NCBI RefSeq assembly: GCF_009931615.1
Contig: NZ_CP046620.1
Location: 2,643,501 to 2,707,500 of the forward strand
Origin: Algicella marina
GTDB lineage: Bacteria; Pseudomonadota; Alphaproteobacteria; Rhodobacterales; Rhodobacteraceae
Length of the DNA: 64,000 nt
Reading direction: 5' to 3'
In this document: positions 17,453 to 26,872 of the stretch, piece by piece
How the letters are laid out: each line of letters begins with the position of its first letter
Position numbering within the stretch: position 1 is the first letter of the stretch
The notes under the pieces: model-generated
What the model saw: the letters and a program-made list of their open reading frames with translations, nothing else
Database searches by the model: none
Told to the model about the DNA's origin: nothing
Translations under genes and position numbers: made by a program

Positions 17453-19286
17453 TTTCCTCTGCGGGAGAGTGTTGAGGCAGTACTCTCGGCAGCAAGACCT
17501 GACAGCCAATCACCGACAGCGCCAGGGCAATGGCCAGCGATCCCTCCAGACAGACAGCGGCTGCGGCGACCGCGGCCAGCAACCAGCGTTGGGCACGGAC
17601 CCGGGACGTCACGGCGTGGATGAATACGTAGATCGTCAGGAAGGAGACAGCGATTTCGCTCCAGCTTCCCACCAGAAGTATGCCCGGCTGCAGGGCTATC
17701 AGGAACGGCATGGCGAACAGCACCCAGCCGAAGCGCATCGCGGCCAGCGAGGTGCGGTTGAAATCCGATCCGGCGAGGGCACTTGCCGCCAGCGATGCGA
17801 AGGCGACGGGCGGGGTGATCATTGACAAGATACCACAATAGAGCACGAAGAAATGCGCCGCCATCGGGGGCAAGCCGCCGGCGATCAGCCCCGGCGCCAG
17901 CAAGGTCGCCGCGACAATGTAGACACCGACAGTTGCCACTCCCATCCCCAGCACGAAGGCAGATACCGCCGTCAGCGCCAGTGCCAGCACGAGGTTGCTG
18001 CCCGCAATCTTGCCCACCCATACCGCCCCCGCGATCGCAAGCCCGGTGGAATAGAGAACGCCAAGCAGCAGACCGACCGTGGCGGCCACGACCACCAGCG
18101 TCATCCCGCTCTGAATCAGGGCTGGCAGCCGCATCTGCAGGCCGCGCACAGTTTCCCGCCAGCCATTGACGACCAGTGAAACCGCCAGACAGGCCCCGGC
18201 CCCCGCAATGGCGGCGCGGGAAACGAACTCGCTGGAGTGCAACAGGTACAACAGGATCACCGCGGGTGGCAGCAGGTAGAGCAGCCAGATCGGGCGGTAC
18301 GCCTCTGCCGTCAGGTCCCCCTGTTCTTCGGCGGCGGCGGAGAGCGGCACAAGGTCCGCCTGCCGGAAGAAGGCAAAATAGCAGGCCACCGCTGGCCCGA
18401 TCGAGGCCAGTACCACCGTTCCGTAGGACACCGAAACGAGATCAGCGAGGAAGAAGGCAGCCGCGCCGAGCACCGGCGGCATGATCTGCCCGCACGTCGA
18501 AGCCGCCGCCTCAATGCCCGCGGCTGTGTCGTTGCGCACCCCGATGCGCCGCATGCTCGGCAGCGAAAACGTGCCGGATGTCATCACGTTGGACATCGCC
18601 GCGCCGCTGATGGTGCCGAGCAGGCCGGAGGCGAGGACGCAGGCCTTGATCGCACTAGCCCGGCTGCGACCGGCCAGACGCAGGGCCACATTCGAGACAA
18701 CCCTGCCGCCACCGGCAAGGTCGAAGAAAACACCGAAGATCACGAAGACGAGTACGACATTGACGATGATATCCACGGCCCGCCCGAACAGACCGTCCGA
18801 ACCGTAGGCGAGATAGGTAATGTAGCTGGTCAGATGGGTCTGCGGCACACCTGTCCAACCCTGTGCGAACTGGCCAAGAAACCCCAGCACGAGAAACCCC
18901 GCGACGATCAGCGTAAGCACCTGTCCCGCCGCCGAGAAGGCGGACATCAGCACAAGGAGGATGGTGACGCTGCCGAAGCCGATCACTGCCGGAGTGGGGG
19001 TGAGGAACACGGCGTCGGTGCTGCCAAAATAGGGGACCATGAACGCGCCCGACGCCAGCGCGGCAGCCGCGAGCAGCAGCGGCACTGTCAGCGTCGGGCC
19101 GCGGGATCCGCGCAGGCACCAAAAGGCGATCAACCCCGCGTGCAGTTCCAGCGCCAGGAATTGTTCCAGCGAAAGCGCACGTGCGAATACGTTGGTAGGA
19201 TCCAGTTCCCGCGCAACCGGGCCGAGCAGAACCACGGCACCGGCCAGCAGGAAAACAAGGTATGACGCCTGCCGCGCGGCGTGCAT
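17445..19286 (-). CDS. TRAP transporter fused permease (4TM/12TM)
   Basis: This 613-residue membrane protein fuses the small (DctQ-like) and large (DctM-like) TRAP permeases, the form that pairs with TAXI binding proteins. The DctM part shows SGAAMSNVMTSGTFSLPSM near 230 and GIEAAASTCGQIMPPVLGAAAF near 260, both diagnostic. About 16 to 18 hydrophobic segments are visible. It imports a solute using a sodium or proton gradient together with the binding protein encoded at 19286, whose gene abuts it with a one-base overlap. Confidence 0.92.
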   Translation of the reverse strand: MHAARQASYLVFLLAGAVVLLGPVARELDPTNVFARALSLEQFLALELHAGLIAFWCLRGSRGPTLTVPLLLAAAALASGAFMVPYFGSTDAVFLTPTPAVIGFGSVTILLVLMSAFSAAGQVLTLIVAGFLVLGFLGQFAQGWTGVPQTHLTSYITYLAYGSDGLFGRAVDIIVNVVLVFVIFGVFFDLAGGGRVVSNVALRLAGRSRASAIKACVLASGLLGTISGAAMSNVMTSGTFSLPSMRRIGVRNDTAAGIEAAASTCGQIMPPVLGAAAFFLADLVSVSYGTVVLASIGPAVACYFAFFRQADLVPLSAAAEEQGDLTAEAYRPIWLLYLLPPAVILLYLLHSSEFVSRAAIAGAGACLAVSLVVNGWRETVRGLQMRLPALIQSGMTLVVVAATVGLLLGVLYSTGLAIAGAVWVGKIAGSNLVLALALTAVSAFVLGMGVATVGVYIVAATLLAPGLIAGGLPPMAAHFFVLYCGILSMITPPVAFASLAASALAGSDFNRTSLAAMRFGWVLFAMPFLIALQPGILLVGSWSEIAVSFLTIYVFIHAVTSRVRAQRWLLAAVAAAAVCLEGSLAIALALSVIGCQVLLPRVLPQHSPAEENA

Positions 19287-20230
19287 CAGCCGCCGTGACT
19301 GGCGTAGAAAGCTTCAGCCGCGGGGTGGAACGGCACGCCCACGTCCTCGCCCATCACAGCCGGGTCGAAATCCCTGAAGTCCGGCGAAATTCCGATCAAC
19401 TGATCCTTGCCGTCGTACAGGCTGGTGAGCAGTTCGGTGACTGCTGCGTCGGAAGTGTCCTTGTGGGCGAAGACCCAGTAATCGTATTCCAGCACCGTCA
19501 ACGGCTCCTTCACGCCTGCCAGACCTTCGGCCGGTTCGACGACAGCCAACCGGCTTGACGGGAACAATTCCTTCAAACGTTCCTCCACCCCCGGTCCGTC
19601 GGGCAGCGAAATGCCGCGGTAGTTGTCCATCAACTGTTCGTAGCGCGCCGCCGAACCGGAGCCGACAACCATGCCGCCGACATCCAGGTTGCCGCGGATG
19701 AATTCCTTACCCAGTGCTGCCCAGTCCGAGACCTGCACCTGTTCGACATCCGCATAGGACAGCCCCGCCGTGCCCAGCAGGGCATCGTAGAGGCGCTCTC
19801 CGAAAGCCGTGGAGTCAAAGCCGGCCGGAAAGCGTTTCCCCTTCATGTCGGCAATCTCGTCGATGTCAGTGTCTCCGGCGACGCTCAGCGTTACCTGAAA
19901 GGGGATCAGCCGCGCCACTGCGCGGAGGTTTTCCAATGGCCGGCCCTCATAGAATTCCAGCCCAAGGTATGCTTCGCGCAGGATGATGGCATTGTGCAGA
20001 CCGAAATCGACTTCGCCCTTGTCCACGAAAACTGCCCCTTGCCCGGACGACTTGAACGGCTTCGGCCGAAGGTCCATGCCCGCTATCTCGTCCGCTGTTT
20101 TGGTCAGCGCCAACGATATGTAGAACAGGGGGGTTCCTTCCGCCGTCGTTGCGATGGTCGCGGTTTCGGCGCCTGCCGGTCTGACGGCCAGTGCCAGCAT
20201 GAAAAGACACGAAAGAGCGGTAATACGCAT
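19286..20230 (-). CDS. TAXI-family TRAP solute-binding protein
   Basis: A 314-residue precursor with a Sec signal (residues 1-20, ending AGA). The mature domain has TAXI-type features: VDFGLHNAIILREAYLG, followed by the conserved block KGKRFPAGFDSTAFGERLYDALLGTAGL, where family members usually have K.. ..vG..gsgt......lL...Gl. It should deliver ligand to the fused permease encoded downstream. The start is the ATG at 20230; upstream in-frame codons to 20365 look non-coding. It is divergent from the ligase gene at 20312 across an 81-bp promoter region. Only the transporter type, not the ligand, can be stated. Confidence 0.85.
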   Translation of the reverse strand: MRITALSCLFMLALAVRPAGAETATIATTAEGTPLFYISLALTKTADEIAGMDLRPKPFKSSGQGAVFVDKGEVDFGLHNAIILREAYLGLEFYEGRPLENLRAVARLIPFQVTLSVAGDTDIDEIADMKGKRFPAGFDSTAFGERLYDALLGTAGLSYADVEQVQVSDWAALGKEFIRGNLDVGGMVVGSGSAARYEQLMDNYRGISLPDGPGVEERLKELFPSSRLAVVEPAEGLAGVKEPLTVLEYDYWVFAHKDTSDAAVTELLTSLYDGKDQLIGISPDFRDFDPAVMGEDVGVPFHPAAEAFYASHGG

Positions 20231-20311
20231 TGGCGAAAATCCCTGATACAAGTTGACCCTTGATGTTGGTAACACTGTTTCAGGTACCGTCAAACAGGAG
20301 TGGGGAGCGCA

Positions 20312-21796
20312 ATGGTGAATCTGGCTGAAGAGATCCTTCGCAACGCAGATACCCGCCCCGAACACATCGCCATGTGGTCCGGCGGCAACAGTCTCAGCTA
20401 CCGCGAGCTTCGTGAAGAGGTGTTTCGTACACGCGCCGTGCTAACCGGACTCGGCGCGGGCGAGGGTAGCGTGCTCGGCTTCGGGATGCGCGACACGCGA
20501 CAGGTCACCATTGCCATGCTGGCGGCCTGGCATATGGGGGCCACCTGCAACCTGCTGGATTTCCGCCTGAAGGACGAGGACCTGCAAGCCGCCGTCAAGA
20601 TGTTCAAACACACGCTCATTGTCACCGACAGGCCGGCGAACCTGCCCGATGGCATCGGCATGATCGCGCAGGACTGGACGGCGCGCCTTGCGGCATCCGC
20701 GCCCACGCCTGCGCCTGCAGCCAACCCGCGCGCACCGGCGATGGCCGCCGTCACGTCCGGCACCACTGGTACGCCCGCCGGATTCGAAACGACGCATGAG
20801 GCGCTGTTCGCCCGCTCCAACTCCTGGGAGGGCAGCCGGATTTCAGAGGCCTACGAACATTACCTCTGCATGTCGCCCATCGCCTTCGGCGCGACGTTCG
20901 GCTGGATTACCAACGTGTTGCGGGCCGGAGGCACCATAACCTGTTTCCCGCCGGTCGCGCGCCCCTCAGATGTCTTCGACGTTGTGGCACGGCAGGGTAT
21001 CACCGGCACGATGATGGTGCCCACGGTGCTGCGCGACCTGATTGCCCATGCCCGCCAAACCGGGCGTCGCCTGCGGAACGAGCGCGGGCCAATCTGGCTC
21101 GTCACCACCGGAGCCGCGATAACGGAGCAGGAATTGCGCGACGTTCATGACCTTTTGTCGCCGCGCATCATCCAGATATACGCGGCCAGCCCTGTCGGGC
21201 CGATCTGCACGATGTTCACCGAGGAAATGGATGAGCGGATGAAAACGGTCGGCACGCCCGCACGGGGCGTCATCGTCGAAATCGTCGACGAAAACGGCCG
21301 GGCGCAACCCCAAGGCACCATCGGGCGCATCCGCGTCCTCACCCCCGGCCGCGCCACCAACATGCGTGGGAGGGACGGCAATTCCGGTGGCGACCATTTC
21401 GATGGTGACTGGTATTATCCCGGTGATCTCGGCGTCTTCGATGGGAGCGGTTATCTGACCCTCGCCGGTCGCGCGACAGAGGTAATCATCCGCGGTGGCG
21501 TCAACGTCTATCCGCAGGAAATCGAAGCCACCGTCCTGACCTTCGCGGGAGTGCGGGAAGCCGCCGCCGTCGGTTTCCCGGATAAACGCGCAGGCGAAGA
21601 GATTGCCGTTTTCGCCGTCACCGAAGACGGCATTACCGCCGAGAGCCTGCTGGCGCAGTGCCGCACCGCGTTCCCGGCGGACAAGCGCCCCAGCCGGGCC
21701 GTGATCGTTTCCTCGATGCCGCTGAACGCCAACGGCAAGATCGTACGCGGCAGGTTGCGCCGTCAGTTGATGGAGGCCCGTGCCGACGCGAAGTGA
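20312..21796 (+). CDS. Stand-alone AMP-binding acyl/aryl-acid ligase
   Basis: This 494-residue member of the adenylate-forming superfamily would activate a carboxylic acid as an acyl-AMP and pass it to CoA or a carrier protein. The phosphate loop reads TSGTTGTPAG (normally ending PKG, so its Lys is Ala). YYPGDLG is the A7 region, GRATEVIIRGGVNVYPQEIE is A8, and the catalytic Lys is present at 476 in NANGK. The sequence is closest in style to benzoate or fatty-acid CoA ligases. The ATG at 20312 follows ggagtggggag. Its last 34 bases overlap the end of the convergent carrier/thioesterase gene, so the two may be functional partners. Confidence 0.85.
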   Translation: MVNLAEEILRNADTRPEHIAMWSGGNSLSYRELREEVFRTRAVLTGLGAGEGSVLGFGMRDTRQVTIAMLAAWHMGATCNLLDFRLKDEDLQAAVKMFKHTLIVTDRPANLPDGIGMIAQDWTARLAASAPTPAPAANPRAPAMAAVTSGTTGTPAGFETTHEALFARSNSWEGSRISEAYEHYLCMSPIAFGATFGWITNVLRAGGTITCFPPVARPSDVFDVVARQGITGTMMVPTVLRDLIAHARQTGRRLRNERGPIWLVTTGAAITEQELRDVHDLLSPRIIQIYAASPVGPICTMFTEEMDERMKTVGTPARGVIVEIVDENGRAQPQGTIGRIRVLTPGRATNMRGRDGNSGGDHFDGDWYYPGDLGVFDGSGYLTLAGRATEVIIRGGVNVYPQEIEATVLTFAGVREAAAVGFPDKRAGEEIAVFAVTEDGITAESLLAQCRTAFPADKRPSRAVIVSSMPLNANGKIVRGRLRRQLMEARADAK

Positions 21797-24246
21797 GCGG
21801 GAACCAGTGCCCCGGCAATGCCATCGGCCACTCCACCCACATACCGCTCGGTGAAAAACTGGCCGTGAGAACCGGCGATGGTGCGAGCGTCGGATGCCGG
21901 AAACAACTCCTGCAATTTCTGAAGGCTTGGCACCGTTTGCTGCAACTCGGCCACGAAACTGTCCTCACCGGTCAGGAAAGTGGTCGGCCCTGTGTATCCA
22001 CCGAACTCGAAAAACCATTCCATCATGATCAGCCGCTCCGGCGGCTGATCGATCTGCTGCAATCGCCGTGCCAGCGCCAGCGCGATGATCGCACCCTGAC
22101 AGTTGCCACCGAGGTAGAAATCGCGCCCCCGCGCCAGCCCCAGCAGTTCCCACAGGTATCGATTGGCAATCTCTTCCAGCGAATCCTGGCCATAGTGCTC
22201 GATGATCCCGACGGCAGAGCGCATGGCATAGAACGGCTGATCCGGCCCCAGCCTTTCGGCGAGGACTCGGAAGGACTGCTCTGACTGCAGCACCCAGAAA
22301 AGCGGCGGGCGCGAACCGTCGGTGTTGGACCCGCGCAGCACCGAGTCCGGAAACGCCTTCTCTCCCCGCCAGACGGCGGTGAATTCGCCAATCTTGCGCA
22401 CATGGCCGCCGCCATCACTTTGCGCCGGTTCCAGCACCGGTGCACGGTTGGCCGCATCTTGAAGGCTGCGGCAAAGGCCCGCGATGGTCGGGTCGTTGAA
22501 GAAAACCTCGATATCGACGCTCTGTCGGAACAGGTTTTCCACCTCCGTCAACATCGTCGTCAGGTTCAGCGAGTCCCCGCCCAGCGCAAAGAAATCATCC
22601 TGCGCCTTCGGTGGGGCCTCCGTCAGCAGGACACTCTGCCAGATCACCGCCACCTGCGCCTGTAGTTCGGCCAGCGAGAGCATGTCCGCCCCGTCGACTG
22701 TCATTCTCGGTTCTGCAGAAGCCACCAGCGTACCGTTGACGATCATCCGCCGCAGCTGGTCCCGCCGCACCGCGAGCCCCGGGGTCAGCGGGAAGATGTT
22801 GGCTCGGCAGTGATAGACCTCCGGCTGCACACCCGTCAGCGCCACGATTTGCGAGAAGATCTCGCCGGCGATCGCCGCCACCGCCTCGCGCGTGTTCTCC
22901 ACCGAGGAGAAACAAACCGCCAGCGCCGGCATCTCCTTGCTCTCGCGCTTCACCGTCAACACCGCCAGCATTTCCTGCCGCAGACCGTCAATGCTCCGCA
23001 GCCGCCGCTCCAGATCAGCGAACTGCACCACCTTGCGCGGCACAACGATCTGCGCATTGCGGCGGGACGTCAGCGTCAGTCCCGCCTCGTTCAGGAATCC
23101 GAGGTCGCCGGTGTCCGTCCAGCCGGTCGGATGGCTCACCGGTGTTTCGCTGCCATTGCGTTCGATGTAGGCGGAGGCGATGCCCGCGGTGCGCAGCATC
23201 TGCACCTGGCCGATCTCGTTGGAGGCAAGTGGCTGGAAGGCGTTATCGACGATTCTCACCTGGCCGCCAGTGGGTGGATGGCCGACACAGAGGTACGCAC
23301 CCTGCGCCAGAGCCCCCGGAAACGCGGCGGCGGGTAGAGGGTCTGTCGCCGCTACCAGTCCGCTCTCGGCGGTCCGGTATTCCAGTTTTACTGCCAGATG
23401 GAGCGCCCCGGCAGCCAAAAGACGTTTCGCGAGGCTGCGTACATCCTCCATCGGCACCCTCGCACCGCCCACAGCCAACAGACGAAGTGACGGCAGGCGC
23501 ACATCGTCGGGAAACTCGCGCAGAAGGCGCGCAATCAGCCCCGGGGTGATGCAGAGTTCCGTTGCCAAATGTGCCGCGGCCGTCCGCAGCAGCATGGCTG
23601 GATCAGCGGCGGCGAGTCCGGCGTTGAGAATCAATCTGGCCGGCCCGCCCGGCGCGATCCGCTCGACGCCCGTCGCAGTGTCGAAGCCCTCGCATTCCAG
23701 CCGCACACCACCGGACGCAGGAACGCGCGCGAGCAGACCTCCGGCCGGCATTTCCACCATTCTCGGGTTGCGCGTCGTTCCTGCCGTCTCGAAGCGCAGC
23801 TTGCCCCCCCCGCCGAAGCCGGTGTGTTGTGGGTCCGCTCCGTTCCCGGGTAGTGCCACGACCTCCACCCGCGCGAAGGCGGCCAGATCCTCGGTCTGGA
23901 ACTGGGCCAGCAAGCGCTCGGTCGTCACAAGCACCGGTTTCGTGGCCCGGCCACCAAAAGAGAGGCAGCGGCGCCGGATTTCCTTCCAGTCTCCACGCTC
24001 CGCGCAGTGCTGCCATGGCACCACTGTCAGATCCAGAGTCAGCCCCGCGCGCGCGAATGCCAACCCCTCGCAGGAAGTCTCAAAACAGGCCACCAGTTCG
24101 GCATCACCGATCTCCAGCGCCCGCAGTTTCGCTTCAGCCGCCGCCATCTGGCGCAACGCCTGCGCCGCATCAAGTCGCCGCACGCCCGCGTCCACTGTCA
24201 CTTCCGTCAGCGCGGCAAACTCCGCCGTTTCTGCAATGCGTTCCAT
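21763..24246 (-). CDS. NRPS-like A-PCP-TE protein with Cys thioesterase
   Basis: An 827-residue three-domain protein. Residues about 30-510 are an adenylation fold with degraded core motifs: ETAGTTRNPR replaces the usual SGTTGxPK loop, WTDTGDLG (377-383) survives, but the A10 NGK lysine is missing (TPGLAVRRDQL). Residues about 525-600 are a carrier domain with the phosphopantetheine Ser559 in LGGDSL. Residues about 645-820 are a type I thioesterase whose nucleophile elbow is G-N-C716-Q-G, cysteine instead of serine, with Glu743 and His794 in the expected acid and base positions. Adenylation is probably inactive, so loading in trans by the convergent ligase is plausible but unproven. Confidence 0.83.
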   Translation of the reverse strand: MERIAETAEFAALTEVTVDAGVRRLDAAQALRQMAAAEAKLRALEIGDAELVACFETSCEGLAFARAGLTLDLTVVPWQHCAERGDWKEIRRRCLSFGGRATKPVLVTTERLLAQFQTEDLAAFARVEVVALPGNGADPQHTGFGGGGKLRFETAGTTRNPRMVEMPAGGLLARVPASGGVRLECEGFDTATGVERIAPGGPARLILNAGLAAADPAMLLRTAAAHLATELCITPGLIARLLREFPDDVRLPSLRLLAVGGARVPMEDVRSLAKRLLAAGALHLAVKLEYRTAESGLVAATDPLPAAAFPGALAQGAYLCVGHPPTGGQVRIVDNAFQPLASNEIGQVQMLRTAGIASAYIERNGSETPVSHPTGWTDTGDLGFLNEAGLTLTSRRNAQIVVPRKVVQFADLERRLRSIDGLRQEMLAVLTVKRESKEMPALAVCFSSVENTREAVAAIAGEIFSQIVALTGVQPEVYHCRANIFPLTPGLAVRRDQLRRMIVNGTLVASAEPRMTVDGADMLSLAELQAQVAVIWQSVLLTEAPPKAQDDFFALGGDSLNLTTMLTEVENLFRQSVDIEVFFNDPTIAGLCRSLQDAANRAPVLEPAQSDGGGHVRKIGEFTAVWRGEKAFPDSVLRGSNTDGSRPPLFWVLQSEQSFRVLAERLGPDQPFYAMRSAVGIIEHYGQDSLEEIANRYLWELLGLARGRDFYLGGNCQGAIIALALARRLQQIDQPPERLIMMEWFFEFGGYTGPTTFLTGEDSFVAELQQTVPSLQKLQELFPASDARTIAGSHGQFFTERYVGGVADGIAGALVPAHFASARASIN

Positions 24247-24335
24247 CCAGTTCCCTGCCCGGCCTGCCGCAACACTCCAGCGGGGCCTTCGCGAAGCCTA
24301 AAGCCAATCGAGCCGCGAAGGGAACAGGCTTTGAC

Positions 24336-24896
24336 CTACCGGTCGGAGAGCGTCCGCGTGTTCCGCTTCGCCAGTTGCTCTATCGCCACGGCAAGGTGCT
24401 CGTCGGCAATTGCGTCGTCACCGGCCTCCACCCGGATCAGGTGCGCCTCGAACAGCACATCTGAGTGCGTCCAACCCTGCGGTGGCTCGAAACGGTAGGA
24501 GGCCAGTTCGATGAGCAGGCCCAGCGGATCCTTGAAATATATGGAGTTCATGAAGCCCCTGTCCTTCTCGCCGGAGTGGCTGATCCCCCGTGCGTCCAAC
24601 CGCTCCACCAACTGGCTGTACATCGACTGGCTGACGGCAAAGGCGATGTGATGCACGCAGCCCACATCCGTCGATGTCCGCGATGCATCAACCTTCCGGT
24701 CCTCGCTGGTGAAAATCGTGATCAGGCGCCCGTCACCGGGGTCGAAGTAGAGATGCCCCTGTTTCGGATCGTCGAGGTTGGGCTGTTCGAAGATGAAGGG
24801 CATGCCCAGCACACCCTCCCAGAAGTCGATCGAGGTCTGCCGGTCGGCACCCATGATCGTGATGTGGTGAACGCCCTGAGATTGAAGTTTGTGCAT
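24336..24896 (-). CDS. VOC-superfamily glyoxalase/dioxygenase-like protein
   Basis: A 186-residue protein with two vicinal-oxygen-chelate modules. GVHHITIMGAD (metal His at about 10) begins the first, HLYFDPGDG ends it, CVHHIAFAV begins the second, and YFKDPLGLLIELAS supplies the Glu ligand. Family members include ring-cleaving dioxygenases of the LinE/hydroquinone type and glyoxalases. The DPGDGRLITIF wording resembles the former. The C-terminal 45 residues extend past the VOC fold. A GAGAGGAAAT site precedes the ATG. It is not clearly part of a pathway with its neighbours. Confidence 0.8.
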   Translation of the reverse strand: MHKLQSQGVHHITIMGADRQTSIDFWEGVLGMPFIFEQPNLDDPKQGHLYFDPGDGRLITIFTSEDRKVDASRTSTDVGCVHHIAFAVSQSMYSQLVERLDARGISHSGEKDRGFMNSIYFKDPLGLLIELASYRFEPPQGWTHSDVLFEAHLIRVEAGDDAIADEHLAVAIEQLAKRNTRTLSDR

Positions 24897-25013
24897 ATTT
24901 CCTCTCCGCTTTTCTTGGTTGGCCCAGAGAATAGCTGAAACCCGGTCCCGGGCGAGGAAACAGTTCGTTCGCGGTCGGACGCGCGGGTGGAAGGCCCGCG
25001 CATCCCTGCGAAG

Positions 25014-26039
25014 TCATTTCACAAGTTCTGTCCAGATCGCCGTGTAGAGCTCCGTTGCCGACGGCGGGCATGTCGGCAGGAATTTACCGGCGGAAACGAA
25101 TTCATCGGGCACCACGATTTCCGGCGCCGTCTTCATTTCCTCGGGCATGAATTCCTCCGCACCCTCGATTCCGTTCGCATAGCGGGCAAAGGCGGAGATC
25201 ATCGCCGCGTTTTCCGGTTCCATGATGAAATCGAGGAACTGGTAGGCCTCGTCCACATTCGCCGCATCCGCCGTCAGGCCGACCGAATCCATCCAGAGCG
25301 GATAGCCCTCCTTCGGGTAGCCGTAGACGACGTCGGGGTTGTTCAGACGCGCCCGCATGGTGGAGCCGTTCCAGTTCACCGTCGCCACCAGATCATTGGA
25401 GGAGAGCTTGTCCGTCGTACCATAGTCCATCGATATCCAAGACGGTTTCGCCGCCATAAGTTTATCGCGGACCTGCCGCAGCACATCGAGATCCTCGGTG
25501 CAGGCTTCGCCGCCGACGTTGAACACCGTCAGCGCGATCACATCGTTCATCTCCGGCACGACGTTGACCTTGCCAACCAGTTCTTCCGGCGGGTTGAGGA
25601 AGATCTCCGATGTATTGGGATCGCCGTCATAAACGGAAGTGTTCACAGCAACGCCGGTCGTACCCCATTGCCAGGGAATCGTGAACTTCCGGCCCGGATC
25701 CCACGCCACGTCCATCCACTCGTCGGCAATATTGCCGATGTTTTCCAGCCGGGAGTGATCGAGTTCCTGCAACAGCCCCTTGTCGAGATAAATCGGCACG
25801 TAATTGGCCGACGGCACCACAAGGTCGAAACCGGAACCGCCGGCCTCGATCTTCGCCAATGCCGTGGTGTTGCTGTCGTAGTCGGTAATGGTGACGGAAA
25901 TTCCCGTTTCCTCGGTGAATTTCTCGATCATTTCGGGGCTGGTGTAGTTACCCCAGTTGTAGAGGTTCAGTTGCCCCTGCGCCTGAGCGGCAACAGCCCC
26001 GCCCAGAAGCGCGGTGGCAGCAATCAGATAGGTCTTCAT
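25014..26039 (-). CDS. potD: Polyamine ABC transporter, substrate-binding protein
   Basis: A 341-residue periplasmic protein with a Sec signal (1-20, ending AQA). The mature N-terminus LNLYNWGNYTSPEMIEKFTEETGI is the PotD/PotF signature, and YDSNTTALAKIEAGGSGFDLVVPS follows. Family members bind spermidine or putrescine and dock on PotBC. It is the last gene of potA-potB-potC-potD on the minus strand, 17 bases after potC, with a GGAGAAA site. The exact ligand cannot be assigned. Confidence 0.9.
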   Translation of the reverse strand: MKTYLIAATALLGGAVAAQAQGQLNLYNWGNYTSPEMIEKFTEETGISVTITDYDSNTTALAKIEAGGSGFDLVVPSANYVPIYLDKGLLQELDHSRLENIGNIADEWMDVAWDPGRKFTIPWQWGTTGVAVNTSVYDGDPNTSEIFLNPPEELVGKVNVVPEMNDVIALTVFNVGGEACTEDLDVLRQVRDKLMAAKPSWISMDYGTTDKLSSNDLVATVNWNGSTMRARLNNPDVVYGYPKEGYPLWMDSVGLTADAANVDEAYQFLDFIMEPENAAMISAFARYANGIEGAEEFMPEEMKTAPEIVVPDEFVSAGKFLPTCPPSATELYTAIWTELVK

Positions 26040-26056
26040 CGGTTTCTCCTTGTTGG

Positions 26057-26872
26057 TCAGTCGCGGGTTCCGTCCCGCTTTCTCGTGATCAGAAAGAAAA
26101 GGGTCAGTATCACCACCGTAAGGGCCAGTAGCGCGGTGGAGATCGCGTTCACTTCCGGCGTCAGCGCGCGGCGCAACTGCCCCAACATGTAGGTCGGCAG
26201 CGTATCCTGACCTGCCGATTTTACAAACTCGGTGATGATGACGTCGTCGAGCGAGATCACGAAGGCCAGCATCGCCCCGGCGATTACACCGGGCGTCAGC
26301 AACGGCAGGGTCACGTAGCGGAAAGTCTGCCATGGCGTGGCGTAAAGGTCCGCCGCCGCCACTTCCATGGCATCGTCCATCCCCTCCAGCCGCGCCTTTA
26401 TCGGCAGGTAGGCAAAGGGCACACAGAAGGCAGAATGCGCGAGCACAAGGTAGCCGAGGCCACTGTAGCCGGTGGCGATCTTGATGGAGGAGAAGAAGAT
26501 CAGCAGCGCCACCGCCGTCACTATCTCCGGCACCATCAGCGGCTGGTTGATCAGCACATAGATCAGCGTCTGGCCCTTGAACCTGCCCCGCCGCGTGGTG
26601 CCCAGCGCCGCCATAGTCGCCACCGTCGTCGCGATTACCGATGCCCAGACGGCAATGACCAGCGAGCGCACGGCGGCGCCCTGAACCGCCTCGTTCTCCG
26701 CGGCGATTGCGTACCACTTCAGTGAGAACCCGCCCCACTGGTTGACGGAATTGCCGCCGTTGAAAGAATAGATCACCAGCGTCACGATCGGCGCGTAGAG
26801 AAGCAGGAACGCGACCACTGCCACGGTCGTGAACCCGGGCAGCCGGGTGACATCGAATGCCCGCCTAGACAT
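26057..26872 (-). CDS. potC: Polyamine ABC transporter permease PotC
   Basis: A 271-residue inner-membrane permease with six predicted spans. The cytoplasmic EAA loop, which contacts the ATPase, is visible as DAMEVAAADLYATPWQTFRYVTLPLL. YSFNGGNSVNQWGGFSLKWY after the first span is typical of PotC. The start overlaps the end of potB by eight bases, so translation is coupled. It pairs with PotB to form the channel. Confidence 0.92.
   Translation of the reverse strand: MSRRAFDVTRLPGFTTVAVVAFLLLYAPIVTLVIYSFNGGNSVNQWGGFSLKWYAIAAENEAVQGAAVRSLVIAVWASVIATTVATMAALGTTRRGRFKGQTLIYVLINQPLMVPEIVTAVALLIFFSSIKIATGYSGLGYLVLAHSAFCVPFAYLPIKARLEGMDDAMEVAAADLYATPWQTFRYVTLPLLTPGVIAGAMLAFVISLDDVIITEFVKSAGQDTLPTYMLGQLRRALTPEVNAISTALLALTVVILTLFFLITRKRDGTRD

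Noticed and set aside
24981..25001. GCGCGGG/CCCGCGC hairpin after potD
   Set aside because: Seven-bp stem lacks a T-run on the minus strand; could be a chance GC repeat.
25014..26738. 574-codon ORF as a potC-potD fusion
   Set aside because: The potD frame merely stays open upstream; the true start with signal peptide is at 26039 and potC is read in another frame.
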